From the NCBI GenBank assembly GCA_916700875.1, contig CAKAKS010000013.1, positions 10,494,391 through 10,558,390 of the forward strand: DNA of 64,000 nt, written 5' to 3'. The notes under the pieces were generated by a model. It was not told the origin of the DNA. It searched no databases and worked only from the letters and a program-made list of their open reading frames with translations. Positions 11,421 through 25,800 of this stretch are shown here, in pieces. Each line of letters starts with the position of its first letter. Within the stretch, counting starts at the first letter, position 1. This DNA is from Sebastes aleutianus. Taxonomy: Eukaryota > Chordata > Actinopteri > Perciformes > Sebastidae. Both the position numbers and the translations under genes were made by a program.

Positions 11421-14400
11421 GCTAACGCGCACACACAGCCGTACCTTCTGCCGTCTCTTCTCCTTGCGTTTGTCCTCGGTGGCCTGCAGCATCTTCTCCT
11501 TCCACAGGTTGAAGAAGTACGACGGGTCAGTGTAGAACTTCAGTGCATCCTTCTTGTCGTCCCTGCATGGAGGAAAGGGGAGAGAGTGGAGGAAAAAGAG
11601 CAAAAAGAACGACATTTGGGATTGATGGGAAGCAGCAAGGTAGGAGGGGTGGGGTTGTCAGAAGGGATGTGCATTCCGAGCAGAAATACTATTCGATAAA
11701 CCCCCCCATAAACAAGTCCATTTTTTATAATTTAATGACTAATCAAAAAATGGAAAATCGATGAGCCATCCCCAGCTGTCAGTTGGAGCAAGATGGAAAG
11801 AAAATGAAGGAGAATGTGTGAGAGTTTAAGGAGCAGATGCAAAAAAACACTAGCTAACTGGCCCTCATACTTAATCTGTGTTGAACACCAGAGTCAATAC
11901 CAAAAATCATACTCATTTAATCACCACGGAGATTGTGTTGAAACCTGACACCCAAGTGATTTAGAATATGATAATGTAATTATGGATGAAGACAGAGCAT
12001 GCAGTGACATGAGAAAGAGGCTAACATGAAGTGGGATCAACAGACAGCTGGACTCTGGTGGCATCTACAACTCACTGGCTTCTTTATAGTGTTAATACTT
12101 GCTGAAGAACTGAAGCATGTTGCCAAATGGCTGCTAAAATGGAATTAAAAATGTTATTTTGATATCATTCATATTATATATTTTACTTATTCATTTATCA
12201 GTATTATTCTATTTCTATTCTATTTTTTTATTTTATTTTATTTTTTATTATTTGTTTTAATTATTTATCTATTTTTCTACTCCCAAATGTTTCTGTGTTG
12301 TTGTTGGTACAGTTGTTATTGATTTTAATATTAGTATTATTGATTTATTCTTCTTACTTTGCAATTGTTTGTATCTCTTTATACTAAATGTGCCTTGGTC
12401 TAAAAAAAACAGTTGAAATATTTACAATGGTTGTAAAATTGGATGAACTCACAAATTACCCTCACTAGCCATGGATACAGCGAGCTCTACCAATCAGACA
12501 CTCAGGATTGAGTGTAGTGTAGTATTTCTCCATGACAACGCAAATAAAACATGATTCTCTTAAAACAGGGATGATGTCATGTACGGACTTGAGGCTTTTA
12601 CAGGAGCAGATACCGTCGTTTCACAACCTCGGAGCTCACGGTGAGTCTACTTTGGATGATTACGACCATCGACCAGAAGTGGACGTAGTCACTGTGACGT
12701 CACCCATTAGTAAACTGTCGTTTCCAAGCCTTGAGTTCAGCATTTTGGCTGTCACCATCTTGGTTTGTTTACTGAGGTAATAAATCAAGTGAGAAGTAGG
12801 CTCATTTTCTCATAGACTTCTATACAATCAGACTTCTTTTACAAACAGAGGAGTCTGGCCAAAAATCTAAATCCTAGATTCCGAATATGAATGGGATTTT
12901 CACTTCCAGAACATCACTGTTGGGCTAAACTACTGACCTATAGGGGCTGAGGATGTTGAGTGGAGGAGGTTTGTCACAGCGATGGTACATCTCCACCACC
13001 GGGTTGGGGACGGAGGTCCTCGACACCACCTGCTGGTCCTGGATGGTGCTGCTCTTAAAGGCCTTCCTCATGTTGATGTCCTGCAGGGAGACTGAAAGAA
13101 GGAATGGAGAAAGAGTCAGTGAACAACTCGACAGAGACAATTATATGCTGTGCATCGTTTACAGTATTTGACGACATAATCCCTCAAAACAGCCGTTTTA
13201 ACTCTTCAAGTATCGGCTTAGCAGCTAAATCCTGGATGAGCAGCACTGTCCTATGACCTCTGGTCTCAGTTCTACAACTCATGAATCAAGTCAGGATTTG
13301 TAGGAATGAAGGAGGAGAACATCTCTTGTCCGTGCACTTGATGAAGATAACACTATTAATCAGCAAGGGCATGGCTACTTCACTTCAAAGTTGTATGCCA
13401 CTAAAGTCAGATGAAATAATGAAAGATCAAATAAAACTTGCAGATTTCATAGTATTGCCAAAGAATGATTTGTTGCAGATTCAGTGGCTCCAATTTGGAT
13501 ATTTCTATAATAACATTCTGGACAATCAGGATGTAAAACAAAAAATGTAATTAGATTTTTCAGAGCAAAAATGCAAGATGGTGCATTTCCATGGGATTTT
13601 CTTTAAATGTAAAACAGAGGAAACAGGTCTTGTGTCACTGCAAGTACACAAAGTAGATTGTGTTATTGTCCAGGTCTCCAGTGCAATACATTCATCATAA
13701 ACACTTCTATATTTCCTTTGTCTTCTTTCCAAACAACAAAATGTAGAGATCGATGTCACACCGTCACTTGACCCTGAGATTCATGTGTTTATGGATTTTG
13801 TTGAAAAGCATTGTGGGAATGAAGGACATTGCTTACAAGAGCAGAAGTACGGGAGATCAAATACTACAAGTTGAACGTTTTGACACAAAAACACAAAATG
13901 ACTGAATTGTTTGCTATATTTTTGCAATCTGCAGTGGGGATGTGACGATACCAGAAATTTAGTAATCGATACCAATACCAGTGAAATTCCACGATTCTCA
14001 ATTTGATACCACGGTAAAAAACAAAAGTAAAACAATAAATCTCATGGACTTAAACATCCACTCTTTATTACTGTTTGCATAGTGGTTAAAGAGGCCATGA
14101 TTCCCTCTCTATACATCGCCTCCAAACTGGATTTATTCAAGATATTCACCAAAAACCACATTTCACAAGATTTGAACACATCATGATAATGTTACCTTTG
14201 ATACATTTACCGTCGCCCAATACTTATTTTTACTGAAGAGCCTGAACACATCATAATGTAAATCGATGGCACCTCCTATGTTTAAGTTGGCAGGACGAGA
14301 GCTAGTTAACATTAGCTGTTAGCAGCCGGTAAGCAGCGCAGTTCTGGACGGAGCTAGCAGCTAACAATGACTCTCCTCCTGCCCATCTCAACACCCATTT

Positions 14401-16048
14401 GTTGTTCACAACACACAACGACTTTACTGCGTCTCAAACACATTGTTTATCGTTCCCATGACAACAGGATACCATTATGCCTCGTTTCCACATAGTTCTG
14501 TATGTATGCGAGTCAACTGAAGTTCATTCATTCCTATAGGAACCTCTGTGATCTCCGATGTGTTTAAGAAACTCCTCTTTCCGTATTTTTCGGTCCGGAA
14601 TTTGCCTCTTGAGTACATTGAAATAAATGTTTCTTCTGCAGTAGATTTGGGACAGACTGTATGCACTGTGTGCCCCTATCGAATACCCCAATGTTGAACT
14701 AGTGAATTACTGTAATAACTGATTGATGAATACAGCTCTATTCATAGCTCTATTTATAGCTCTATTTATAGCTCTCTCTATATATATATATATTTTTTTT
14801 TTTAAGTGAAAGGTTTGACGGCATATTTACAGTTTTGTGAACTATTTTGTAAAAAGACGTATGAACCACAAAGCTAGCATGCTACCAATGTTAACTAAAT
14901 ATGCCGTCAAACTTTTCACTTAGCATAAATGTATAAATGAGACTCGTCTAGACTGGACGGCAAAAAACAGACTAAATGAACTTCTCTCCCATATCTGCGG
15001 TGGCGTTTCTATCCATCCGTTGCATTTCCCTGCGTTGACCTCTAGTTCTGTATACAGTCTCGTAATCTGTATACAATACCAATCTACAGACAAAAAAACA
15101 GATGTGTGTAAGAAAGAGGCATTAGTCTGGAGCCCTGACGGTACCTACAGTACCAACTGGCACGTTCTCACAATGTTGCCAACGACCTGGTATCCAAGTA
15201 CTGGTTCTCGTGACATCCCTAATCCATAGATCAGAATCATATAAAGAACAGGTTCACTTTGAAGGTTTCTGTCACAATTCCTACAGGAATTTGGTAGAAA
15301 AAAATAAATATAAACATCCGCTATATGTTTGTAAGTCCCAACAATAATACATACTACACATGCATATAGAGCAATACATAATACAGACAGCTTCCCTACT
15401 GTATGCTCTGACACACACACACACACATACATACAGTATATGCACACACACACACACGGGAGGTGATAATAGGACAGCAGGGACAGATTAGTGTTAGAGC
15501 TTGTTGCACCAGCTTAACAAGTATCTTCCACATACACGCGCGCACGCACACGCACACACACACACTCACACACTGCAGCAGCAAGAGAAGTGTGTGTTTA
15601 CTGTGTGTGTGTGTGGATGTGCGAGAGCAACAGAGTGTTTTTGGTACACATAAAATCAAATGCTGTGTGTGTTGTGTAGGACTGTGTGATAATTTGTCTT
15701 CATGTAACAGGAGCCAGTGTTGACTCACAGAGAGGGAGAGTGGGAGAAAATACTGCATGTATTTGTGTCAATCCTTTAACCCCCCCCCACCCCTCCATAG
15801 GAAGTTTAACGCTACACTACTGCAATGCTATCTGGGATCTAGCAGATGGCTAACCATGCACACACACGCACGCACGCACGCACACACACAGGCTGGTTCA
15901 GTGTACATGAGCCCTGTGTATAATCAGGTTAAACCGTGTCAGTGGGACATATGTTCCCACCATTGATTTACTTGACTTCTGTACTGTATACTGTATCTGT
16001 GTGTGTGTGTGTTATTCCTAAAAAACTAAAGGGCGACTGGCTGTTTGA

Positions 16049-16080
<32 letters not shown>

Positions 16081-16090
16081 ACTCCGCAGT

Positions 16091-16126
<36 letters not shown>

Positions 16127-16284
16127 AACCGACACACACACACGAACCGACACACACACACACACACATACACGAACCGACACACACACGAACCCACGCA
16201 CACACGAACCCACACACACACGAACCAACACACACACGAACCCCCACACACACGAACCCCCACACACACACACGCACGCACACG

Positions 16285-16315
<31 letters not shown>

Positions 16316-16674
16316 TCGTGTCTGCTCCGTGTTTGATCGTTCCTTCCTAAGCTTCTGTCCCCGCGGCCAAATGAATAATCCACAAAACTAGCAGCTAATG
16401 CAACTTTCATTCAGACACGTCTTCAAAGAGACCGCAAGCTGCTTCTTCCTCTCTTTTTTTTTTTTTTTTTTAAAGTTATTTTTTTGGGGGCATTTTTCCA
16501 TTTTTATTGAGGACAGTGGATAGAGTCTTGAAAGGGGGGAGAGAGAGAGTGGATGCGGAAAGGGCCACAGGCCGGATTCGAACCCGGGCCGCCGCGGTCA
16601 GGACCAAGCCTTGATACATGGACGCCCGCTCTACCAACTGAGCTAACCCAGGCGCCCCTTCCTCTCTTTTTTAA

Positions 16675-16705
<31 letters not shown>

Positions 16706-19700
16706 TCACCCACTCTCTATTCTGGCATCCTCTCAGTCTAACCAGACACACACATACTGGATCTCTATCACTTCTAGCTCTATGTCCTCCGTCTCACTCT
16801 GAGGTTAATATTCATCTTCCTCTCTGCACATTTACATGCATACAAATAGGTTCTATTACTGTTAATAACCAGATTAATGGCTGGTTTCCATCGGCCTAAC
16901 TGTGTGTGCAGTAGGGTTGGGTGATTGGACGAATATATCGACGATTGGCTGAGTACATCGTCGGTTGTTTTTTGGGCTGACATTTGTCCTTATATTTTGC
17001 TAATTTAATGGTCTGCCTATGAAGAACGAGAGCAGCTCAGCCGCTGCTCAGTGGGCAGTCGGGCTGAGACCATTCACCTATCTCTCCATCCCATACTATC
17101 ACCATACTTGGGTGGCAATTCCATATGTATTGTGATTTATAGTATTGCGATTCAATATTGCGATTGCGACCTTTTTTAGCGCTATGGGGAAAAGTTGTAT
17201 CATCCACTTCTAGGGACTTTTACTTTGGAAAATCTCTAAATGAATCCTGTGAAAATGTTTGATTTTCAGCATGTCTGTAGTCAGAGATATCCTTAAGTCA
17301 AATATATCAGTCATTGTCAGCAATCATTTATTAAATTTTTTCCAGCAACCTCAAAATCGTGGTAGTGGTATCTTCTTTTTAATTTATAAGGGACATGTAA
17401 TGTTTCATACCTCTGGTTAAAATAATCCATTAATCTTATTTCCATAGATGTATTTTGTACATATATTCACATAGGTGAAATCATTTGTTTTCCACCCCTA
17501 GTGAGCAGAGAGAGATACAGCGTGGGAAACATTTTCACATCTAACTGGGTGAAATAAGGGTTTATCTCCACCAAACCAGTTGGACTAACAAAGACGGTTT
17601 TGGTGAGTTTGACTTTGTTTCGGTTGAGTTTGAATGAAGTGTGTTTTATCTGCTGCTAGAACAGCTCCACTCCATCTCCCAGATGAAACTACGGTTCACC
17701 GGCGCAATTATATGGGCAACCGCTGGTTGTTGGGCTGACGATGGTTGGTTGGAATATTTGAACATATCACCCGACCCTAATGTAAAGCATCCTGCAGGAA
17801 ACATCTCGTTTGTTCCATCCAAGTAAAAGGTAGCATATTAGATGAATGAATACGAGTTTTAAAGAGAAGTGTTCTGGGTTTGACGCATCATTCCTTTCCT
17901 GGGGTTTAGGAAAGAACAGAGTGTGAAAATGGCCTTCATCTGCATGACAAGTGTAACACAGTGTACAATCTCTGCTTTGTACTAGAGCACATTCACATGA
18001 ACTTGGATATTTCCAGTTCACATTGATTTGCATTTTGAGCAGCAGAGATTAAACTCAACAACCAATGATATAAGTGTTTTTTGGTGAAGCTAATTTTGAC
18101 TAATCTTTGGCTTCCCTGAACCATACGTAATATGTCAAGCATATTTTGTAGGGACCTTTTTATCCACTTGACCATTGTTTGTGCTTGGAAGCTTCAGTGA
18201 GTAATATTCTAAGGTATTGGAAGCACACAACAAACATCGATAACTGACTGAGAATAACCAATAGTAATGAATGTTGAATATGAATAATGTTATGGGATTA
18301 TTCTTTATTTCATGGGCTATTTTGAGATGTAAACATTATTACTACATACTTATATATAAAACAAAAAACAAAGCATTGGAATAGTGATTTGGAGGTTGAA
18401 TACCATGGCAATGGTAGAAGCTTGGAAGCATTGGGGTCAGCCCTATAACCACGATGACAGAATGGATAGAAGGCATACTCTATGTTGCACTGTTGATATT
18501 TAATGATAAGCTACAATTTATGGTACACATCACAAATAAAAATCTTGCCGCCATAAATATTCATGCAAAAGATTCAACATGTTTCCCAGAAAAATCCGGT
18601 TGTTTCAAAATTATTAACATCAAGTTGACTTTTTCTTCTAGTTTTCGGTCCAAGTTGATTTCTGTATTTCTGTTCTTTTTTATTTTAAATGAAAATACGC
18701 TTTTTAGGACTCATAGTCACGTATTGCCCCTCCTCCCCTCCTTCCTTCATTTTACCATCCTTCTTTCATTGTCTCTCCCCTGTCTCCCCTTTCCTTTAAT
18801 CATCCCTTTTGTACTTGCCTCCTGTCTTCCTCCATTTCCTTTCACTGTCCCTTCCTTTGTTCCTTATTTCCTCTCTTCCTTCCTTTAATTGTCCCACCCT
18901 CCCATCATTGCTTTTAAACTTAATTGTCCCTTTTTCCTTCCTTCCTTTAAATAATTGATTTTTTAAAATTATTTCTTTATTCCTTCCTTTTTCCTTAACT
19001 CCCTTTTCCTTTAATTGTCCCTTTTTCCTTCCCCTTTTCATTTCTTTGTCCCTTCCTTTGTTCCTTATTTCCTCTCCTTCCTTCCCTCTTTCTTCCTTTA
19101 CTTGTCCCACCCTCCCCTCCCTCATTGTCCATTTTTTCTTCCTTCCATCCTTCCCTCCTTCTTCCTTTAATTGTAACTTTCTTCCTTCCTTTCTTTCCTC
19201 CTTTCATTGACCGCCTTCTTTACCTTATTCTTTCTTTCTTGTTCTCTTCTTTCATTGTCCCTTGCTACCTTTTTTCATCGTTCAATTCTCTCTCTCTTTC
19301 TTTCTTTCTTTCTTTCAAAAAACATTCATGGTGTCATTTGCCTGTCAGTTTCAAGATGAAAACCAGAAGAAAAGGAAGAAGAAGCAGGAGAAGGCAGGAG
19401 TGAGGGATGAAGAAAGAAAAGTGAGAAGATGTGACTGAAATGTGAGAGACGGGAGAGTAGAAGATGAGAGAGTGAATGTGTGGTAGGAGGCGAAGGACAG
19501 ACCAATTGCTTGTGCGTAGGAGGAAGAGACATGAAGATAAACAGAGGAAGAGGAAGAGATGAAAGAGTGTGAGCGAGGGAGGAGGAGTGGGAGAAGAAGA
19601 GAGGAGAAGGATAAGACCGAGGACTGCTGAGTTTTTCCTTTTCATCCCTGTCTGTGCAGCTCTATCTGACGCTGTGTCTGAGCCGCTGTGCTGCAGAATG

Positions 19701-19714
19701 ACGAGGCAGTATCA

Positions 19715-19772
<58 letters not shown>

Positions 19773-22568
19773 CATGGAGGAAAAGAAACAGAACAGAACA
19801 GGAGGAAAAGAGTGAGACTGAAAGGGGGAGGAGGGGGAGTGAAAGAGAGAGAGAAAGAAAGAAAGAAATACACAGGAAGGAGGGAGAGAAGAAGAGGGTG
19901 TTACATAAAGAGTTACAGAGGGCTTGGGAAATAAAAAGAGGAGGGAGAAAAGGAGGGATGGAGGGAGGGAGAGAGAGAACAATGGAAGTCAGAAAACGCA
20001 AAAGAAAGAGAACAGAGACAGAAATAAAGAAGCAGGAAGGAGGGAGAGAAGAAGAGGGTATTAGAGAAAGAGTGAGAGAGGTCTGGGATAGAAATAGATG
20101 GAAAAATGGGAAAGAAAAAGGAGAGGAAGAAAGAGGAAGAGTGCTGGTTTGGATTAGGGATGTAATGAGAACCGATAGTTTGGGACCAAGTCAATACCAA
20201 GAATCTGAAAACATGACGGTACTCGTTTTTTCTACAGTACCGCAGTCACCGTCAGGGCTGGACACTAACGGTGTCCCGTTGTCCCGGAGAGAATAGAAGA
20301 TGTGTTTGGGATGCAGTAAACTCACTATTGAAGCAACTATTATAGAAACTATTATAGAAACAATTTGTTTGTGTTGAAAATGTAATGTTTCATTCAGTTT
20401 TACAATGTGCTAGAACATGTTGTAATAGTAGTAGTTTTGTTGCCTAAACCTAAAGAAGTTATAGTTTTATTTCCTAAACCTAAAGAAGTTGTAGTTTTGT
20501 TGCCTAAACCTAAAGAAGTTGTAGTTTTATTTCCTGAACCTACAGAAGTTGTAGTTTTGTTGCTTAAACCTAAAGAAGTTGTAGTTTTTTTGCTTAAACC
20601 TAAAGAAGTTGTAGTTTTGTTGCCTAAACCTAAAGAAGTTATAGTTTTATTTCCTAAACCTAAAGAAGTTGTAGTTTTGTTGCCTAAACCTAAAGAAGTT
20701 GTAGTTTTATTTCCTAAACCTAAAGAAGTTGTAGTTTTGTTGCTTAAACCTAAAGAAGTTGTAGTTTTGTTGCCTAAACCTAAAGAAGTTGTAGTTTTGT
20801 TGCCTAAACCTAAAGAAGTTGTAGTTTTATTTCCTAAACCTAAAGAAGTTATAGTTTTATTTCCTAAACCTAAAGAAGTTGTAGTTTTATTTCCTAAACC
20901 TAAAGAAGTTGTAGTTTTCTTGCTTAAACCTAAAGAAGTTGTAGTTTTATTTCCTAAACCTAAAGAAGTTGTAGTTTTGTTGCTTAAACCTAAAGAAGTT
21001 GTAGTTTTTTTGCTTAAACCTAAAGAAGTTGTAGTTTTGTTGCCTAAACCTAAAGAAGTTGTAGTTTTGTTGCCTAAACCTAAAGAAGTTATAGTTTTAT
21101 TTCCTAAACCTAAAGAAGTTGTAGTTTTATTTCCTAAACCTAAAGAAGTTGTAGTTTTCTTGCTTAAACCTAAAGAAGTTGTAGTTTTTTTGCTTAAACC
21201 TAAAGAAATTGTAGTTTTGTTGCCTAAACCTAAAGAAGTTGTAGTTTTGTTGCCTAAACCTACAGAGGTTTTAGTTTTTTTTGCCTAAACCTAAAGCAGA
21301 AGTTGTAGTTTTTTTGCCTAAACCTAAAGCAGAAGTTGTAGTTTTTTTTGCCTAAACCTAAAGCAGAAGTTGTAGTTTTGTTTGCGTTGAAAACGTGATG
21401 TTTCATTCAGTTTTACAACGTGCTAGAACGTGTTGTTTTTAAGTTTCACTTTCACAACATAATAGGGCCCTAATGACCCACATCTATGGTCAACATTGGC
21501 TCACTGAAATAAATGGGCGATAACAGCCTTAAGAACTTACTATTAGTTTAGTAGGCCACTACTTGCCTACACACTTGGGACAGATGTGTGTTGATAACGC
21601 CTATTCAATAGCCGATAACAGTCAGATCGGGTGAATCGTTAGCTCCGTGCAGGACTGTGCTGCTTACTAGCTGCTAACAGCTAAAGGTAACTAGCTCTCG
21701 TCCCGTTGATTTCAACATGGGAGGTGACACTGATTTCACATATGTTGGTGCGTTCAGGCTCCATTCAGTAAAATAAGATATTGGGCCAAGGTAAATTCTA
21801 ACGTTATCAAGATGTGTTCAAATGTAATCTTGTAAAATGTAGTTTTTGGCGTGAAACTTTATTATATATCATAGGTTACTATTATGACCTGTTTAACTTC
21901 CTAACCAAAACCAGTATTCAATTCAATTCAATTCATTTTAATATGGTGTCAAATCATAACAGAAGTTATCTGGAGATGCTTTTCATATAGAGCAGGTCTA
22001 GACCGTACTTAAAGTCTGTAAACGGTAATAAAGGAGGGATGTTACCTGGAATTATTGTTTTACTTTTGTTTTTTACCAAGGTGTCGAATCGGTATCGAGA
22101 ATCGTGGAATTGTATTGGTGTCAACTACTTAATTTCTGATATGTATTTCATTCCTAATGAGGGTGATAAAAAGAGAAATGGAAGTAGAGGTAGACGGAGA
22201 GAGAAAAGGAAGTAGAGAAAAAGGGGTGAAATGGAGAAGAGGATGGTGGAAAAAAAGAAGAGAAGGAGAGGAAATAAAAGAAGCAAGATCGGATAGAATG
22301 ATGGAGAGGAGGAAGAAAGAAAAAAATGAGGGAAGAGAAAGAAGAAGAAAAAAGGCAAAAGAGGAGGAAAGAGTGGAAGAAAGGGGGCAAGATAAAAAAG
22401 ACAAAGAGAAAAATGGGGACACAACAAAAAAAAGAGAAAGATCCCTGGACTCGAGGTTTCTCACGTCTCACATTAAAGTTCAGTTTGAGCCTCTGGGGCC
22501 ACCGTACTCAGCTCTGATCCTCCTGTTAGTGCTGACTGGACCATCACAGCCTGACCGTCTGCCTGTGT

Positions 22569-22615
<47 letters not shown>

Positions 22616-22843
22616 CCTATCAATTACTGCATTAAGAGAATTGACCTTCAGAGTTGGTGAAAAGCTTAATGATGGAGATAATGATCATGACTCACACTGT
22701 ACACACACACACACTTATAGAAACACATGGATATGGGGACAGTGACAGTTGCAGAGATGTTTTATCAATAAATATTCAGCATAACCATTAAAATGCTGCA
22801 GGCTAGCTTTAGGGGAAAGAACTGACACACACGTCTGCACAAA

Positions 22844-22891
<48 letters not shown>

Positions 22892-25800
22892 TTTCTAACC
22901 ACAAGCCATGCAGTGATCCATCGCACTGGAACAACACAAAAACATACACACACACCTGAGACAGCATTCATCAGAACCCTCTGGGACAGACGGCCTTTAA
23001 AGGGCTACACACACTGTGTGACGAGCTCTGTCCACCGTTAATGTATAAACAGATATGGGAGCACACAAACACAGACCTTCCTCCACGGTGGAGTCCAGCT
23101 GGGTGACTTTCACGGCCAGCTGGTCCACTCTCTCCTGCAGGCTGCTCATCCTCAGGTAGAAGCTGTTGGCTTCTTTAAACAGCTCACCGAAGATGTCCTC
23201 CGCATGGCGACCTGGACGGAAACAACAGAGACACCCAAATGTTGGAGACGGTAGTTTAACCCTTTGAACTCTGTAGTAGAGTATCTTCAAATGATTCATG
23301 TACCTAAGAACACGTTATTTAACAGTTCTGTTCCTGTAGTGTGTGGAGAGCAACAACTTGTCCAAAACAGCCAAAACACCACACACTAACAGATTCATCC
23401 ATGAACAACATGAGTTCTGACTAAAAAAAATAAAATCTTGCGACATCTCTCGTGATCAAACGTGACTTTAGTGTAAACAAACATGGCTGACGACGGGCAG
23501 GAAGGATTAGTGATGTTAGTTTTTACTTTGTACTGAAAATGGATGAAGGATGGATGGATGAAGTCATGGAGACACGTTGAATAAACACTCACGTTGTTGC
23601 CACAAATCAACAAGTTGGTCCTCCATCTATGAGTTCCATCTCACTACTACTTTATGCTTCACGTTTAGCATTAGCTCATGCATTAGCCTCGGCCACCACG
23701 ATGGCGGTGGTTGTCCTTCCTTCTTCAGTCAGCTTGGTTCTCTATTGGCTATCGTTCTTTCCTACGTGACTGTGTCATTGGCTGTCCTCAGGGTTCCCCA
23801 CACACAACAGGACATCCCATCGTAAATACTGAACATGTTTAATATTTACGATTTGAGATCGGTGCGGCCAGGATGGACTTCAGAGCCGATCAAGGATGTA
23901 AAAAACACTCTTAACATACTTCACACCACAAAAAATGGTGGTTTTGTTGATGATTGTCTGGAGGGGGTAAACAGGCCCAACATCGGCTTCATTCTCTTGT
24001 AGTGTGTACCCGGCATAAGCTAAAAGGATATGTAACGCCTCACACTACATGACTTAAGCCCTGATTTTCTGCTCAGTTTTTAGGAGCTCCCCAACGAAAG
24101 CCCCACATCAGAGGCAAATTGGCGTTGGCTCACCGCTCGCACATCTGCAGTCGAGCACCATGTGTGAACCGTTCGTAGACACTAGCTGAGAGGTTCGTCG
24201 ACATTCGCCAACACCACGCAGACACATTCCTGACATCTAGCATGCTAACTATCTGGACTGGTCAGGCCACACTGGCCACGAGCTCCAGCCAATGAGAGCG
24301 CGAGACACGGGTTGAGGGACAACCTGGGGGAAGAGGGGTCGCCTGTAACAACAGGAACTATCTGTATGTGCTGCATTTGCAACACGGAACAAAGTTGTTG
24401 TTGCACCTAGAAGAATAAATAGTAGAAAAGAGTGTGGAAACTGATGGAAACAGGCTATTTTGTGAACACGTGTGCCAACAACAACATCAGCAATGTGTCT
24501 CATGTATGGTATCACATCATTTACCGGATTTTTCGCGTGTTTTCGTGACAAAACGTAGTTTGGAAACCTCATCAGGGATTCCTCCTGGTATGTGACCTCC
24601 TGTCTCCGGTCAGTCATGTGGTGGGAAAACCACAATGACTTCTAGTTTCACAATTACAAGACAGTGTGTGAACAGGACAGAGATGTGACCACTTTGATCG
24701 TCTTGTAGAGTGAACTTGGCATAAGTCACTAAACCATAATAATTGATCAAAGTATTGAAATTGTCTCATTGTCAATTGGACATTTTTTTAAATAAAATTG
24801 TACTAAATAAACACACAAAACATATTGATCCAGAAGATTTCTAAACGTAGAAACATGAACAAAACATTTCTTAACACTCTGTGAGCTATGCTCATCTTTA
24901 TGAGCGGATCGAGAGGAAAGGCATTTTCATAGTTTGGTCTAGTAACGTAATTTAATGACATCATCATGAGCGTACAACATGATGACGCACGCACGCTCGC
25001 AAGCACGCACGCTCGCTCGCACGCACGCATGCTCGCAAGCAAGCATGCACGCACGCACGCATGCACACACGCACTCGATTCCCGGCTTCTCGTTCACATG
25101 TCCATGTGTCTTTGAGCAAGATACTGAACCCTCCCGAAGGCTCGGAGTGGGAATGAGTATTTAGATTCTGATGGGACCTTGCATGTCAGCCTCTGCCATC
25201 AGTGTGTGAATGTGTGTGTGAATGGGTGAATGCTGATATGTAGTGTAGAGAGCTTTTAGTGGTCGGTAGACTAAAAAGGTGCTATATTAATGCAAGTCCA
25301 TTTGCCATTTAATTGTGGATTATTACTATTATTTAACAATTGCCACACATTTTGTAACCTTTCTCTGTCTAAAATAAATATAAATAACATTTTTAATGAG
25401 GTGAAATGGCCATTATGAAAGGCAAACTATGTAGAAGGAAAGGACTGAGAGCAGCACAGCAGCAGCAGAAACACTGCCGGTGTGGACAATCCACGCGAGG
25501 GACACGCAGCCGTCATGCACTGCTGACACGGGCAGTCTGGCCCAAGCGTTAGCTTTCTACTGCAAAAAGATTCTGTGGGCAGTCTGTTTATTTGGGATTA
25601 ATACTGGGAAATGTTCCCTTTGGGCAAATTGGCTTTCCACAATTCTCAGTGTGATGAAACCCAAATAAGAAAAGTTAAAAAGTGCCCTGATAAAATGGGA
25701 AATGAGGGAGGGACAAGGGAGGAAGAAGAGGAGGAACAGCATCGACTGACCTCATTCTCTTCACAGACTGTCTCAGCTCGACAGGCTGCCTCCTGCAGTG

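Noticed and set aside
16560..16660. Functional tRNA gene on the minus strand
   Set aside because: The A and B boxes are good, but the sequence continues into a SINE body with a poly(A) tail and the acceptor and anticodon arms do not pair properly.
18454..19403. Leucine/serine/phenylalanine-rich membrane-protein-like frames
   Set aside because: They are translations of a pyrimidine-rich tract. The complementary strand gives equally long lysine/glutamate/arginine-rich frames.
20407..21288. A 293-codon KPKEVVVL-repeat protein
   Set aside because: It is a 30-bp minisatellite inside a mobile element. The frame is lost as soon as the unit length changes at about 21265.
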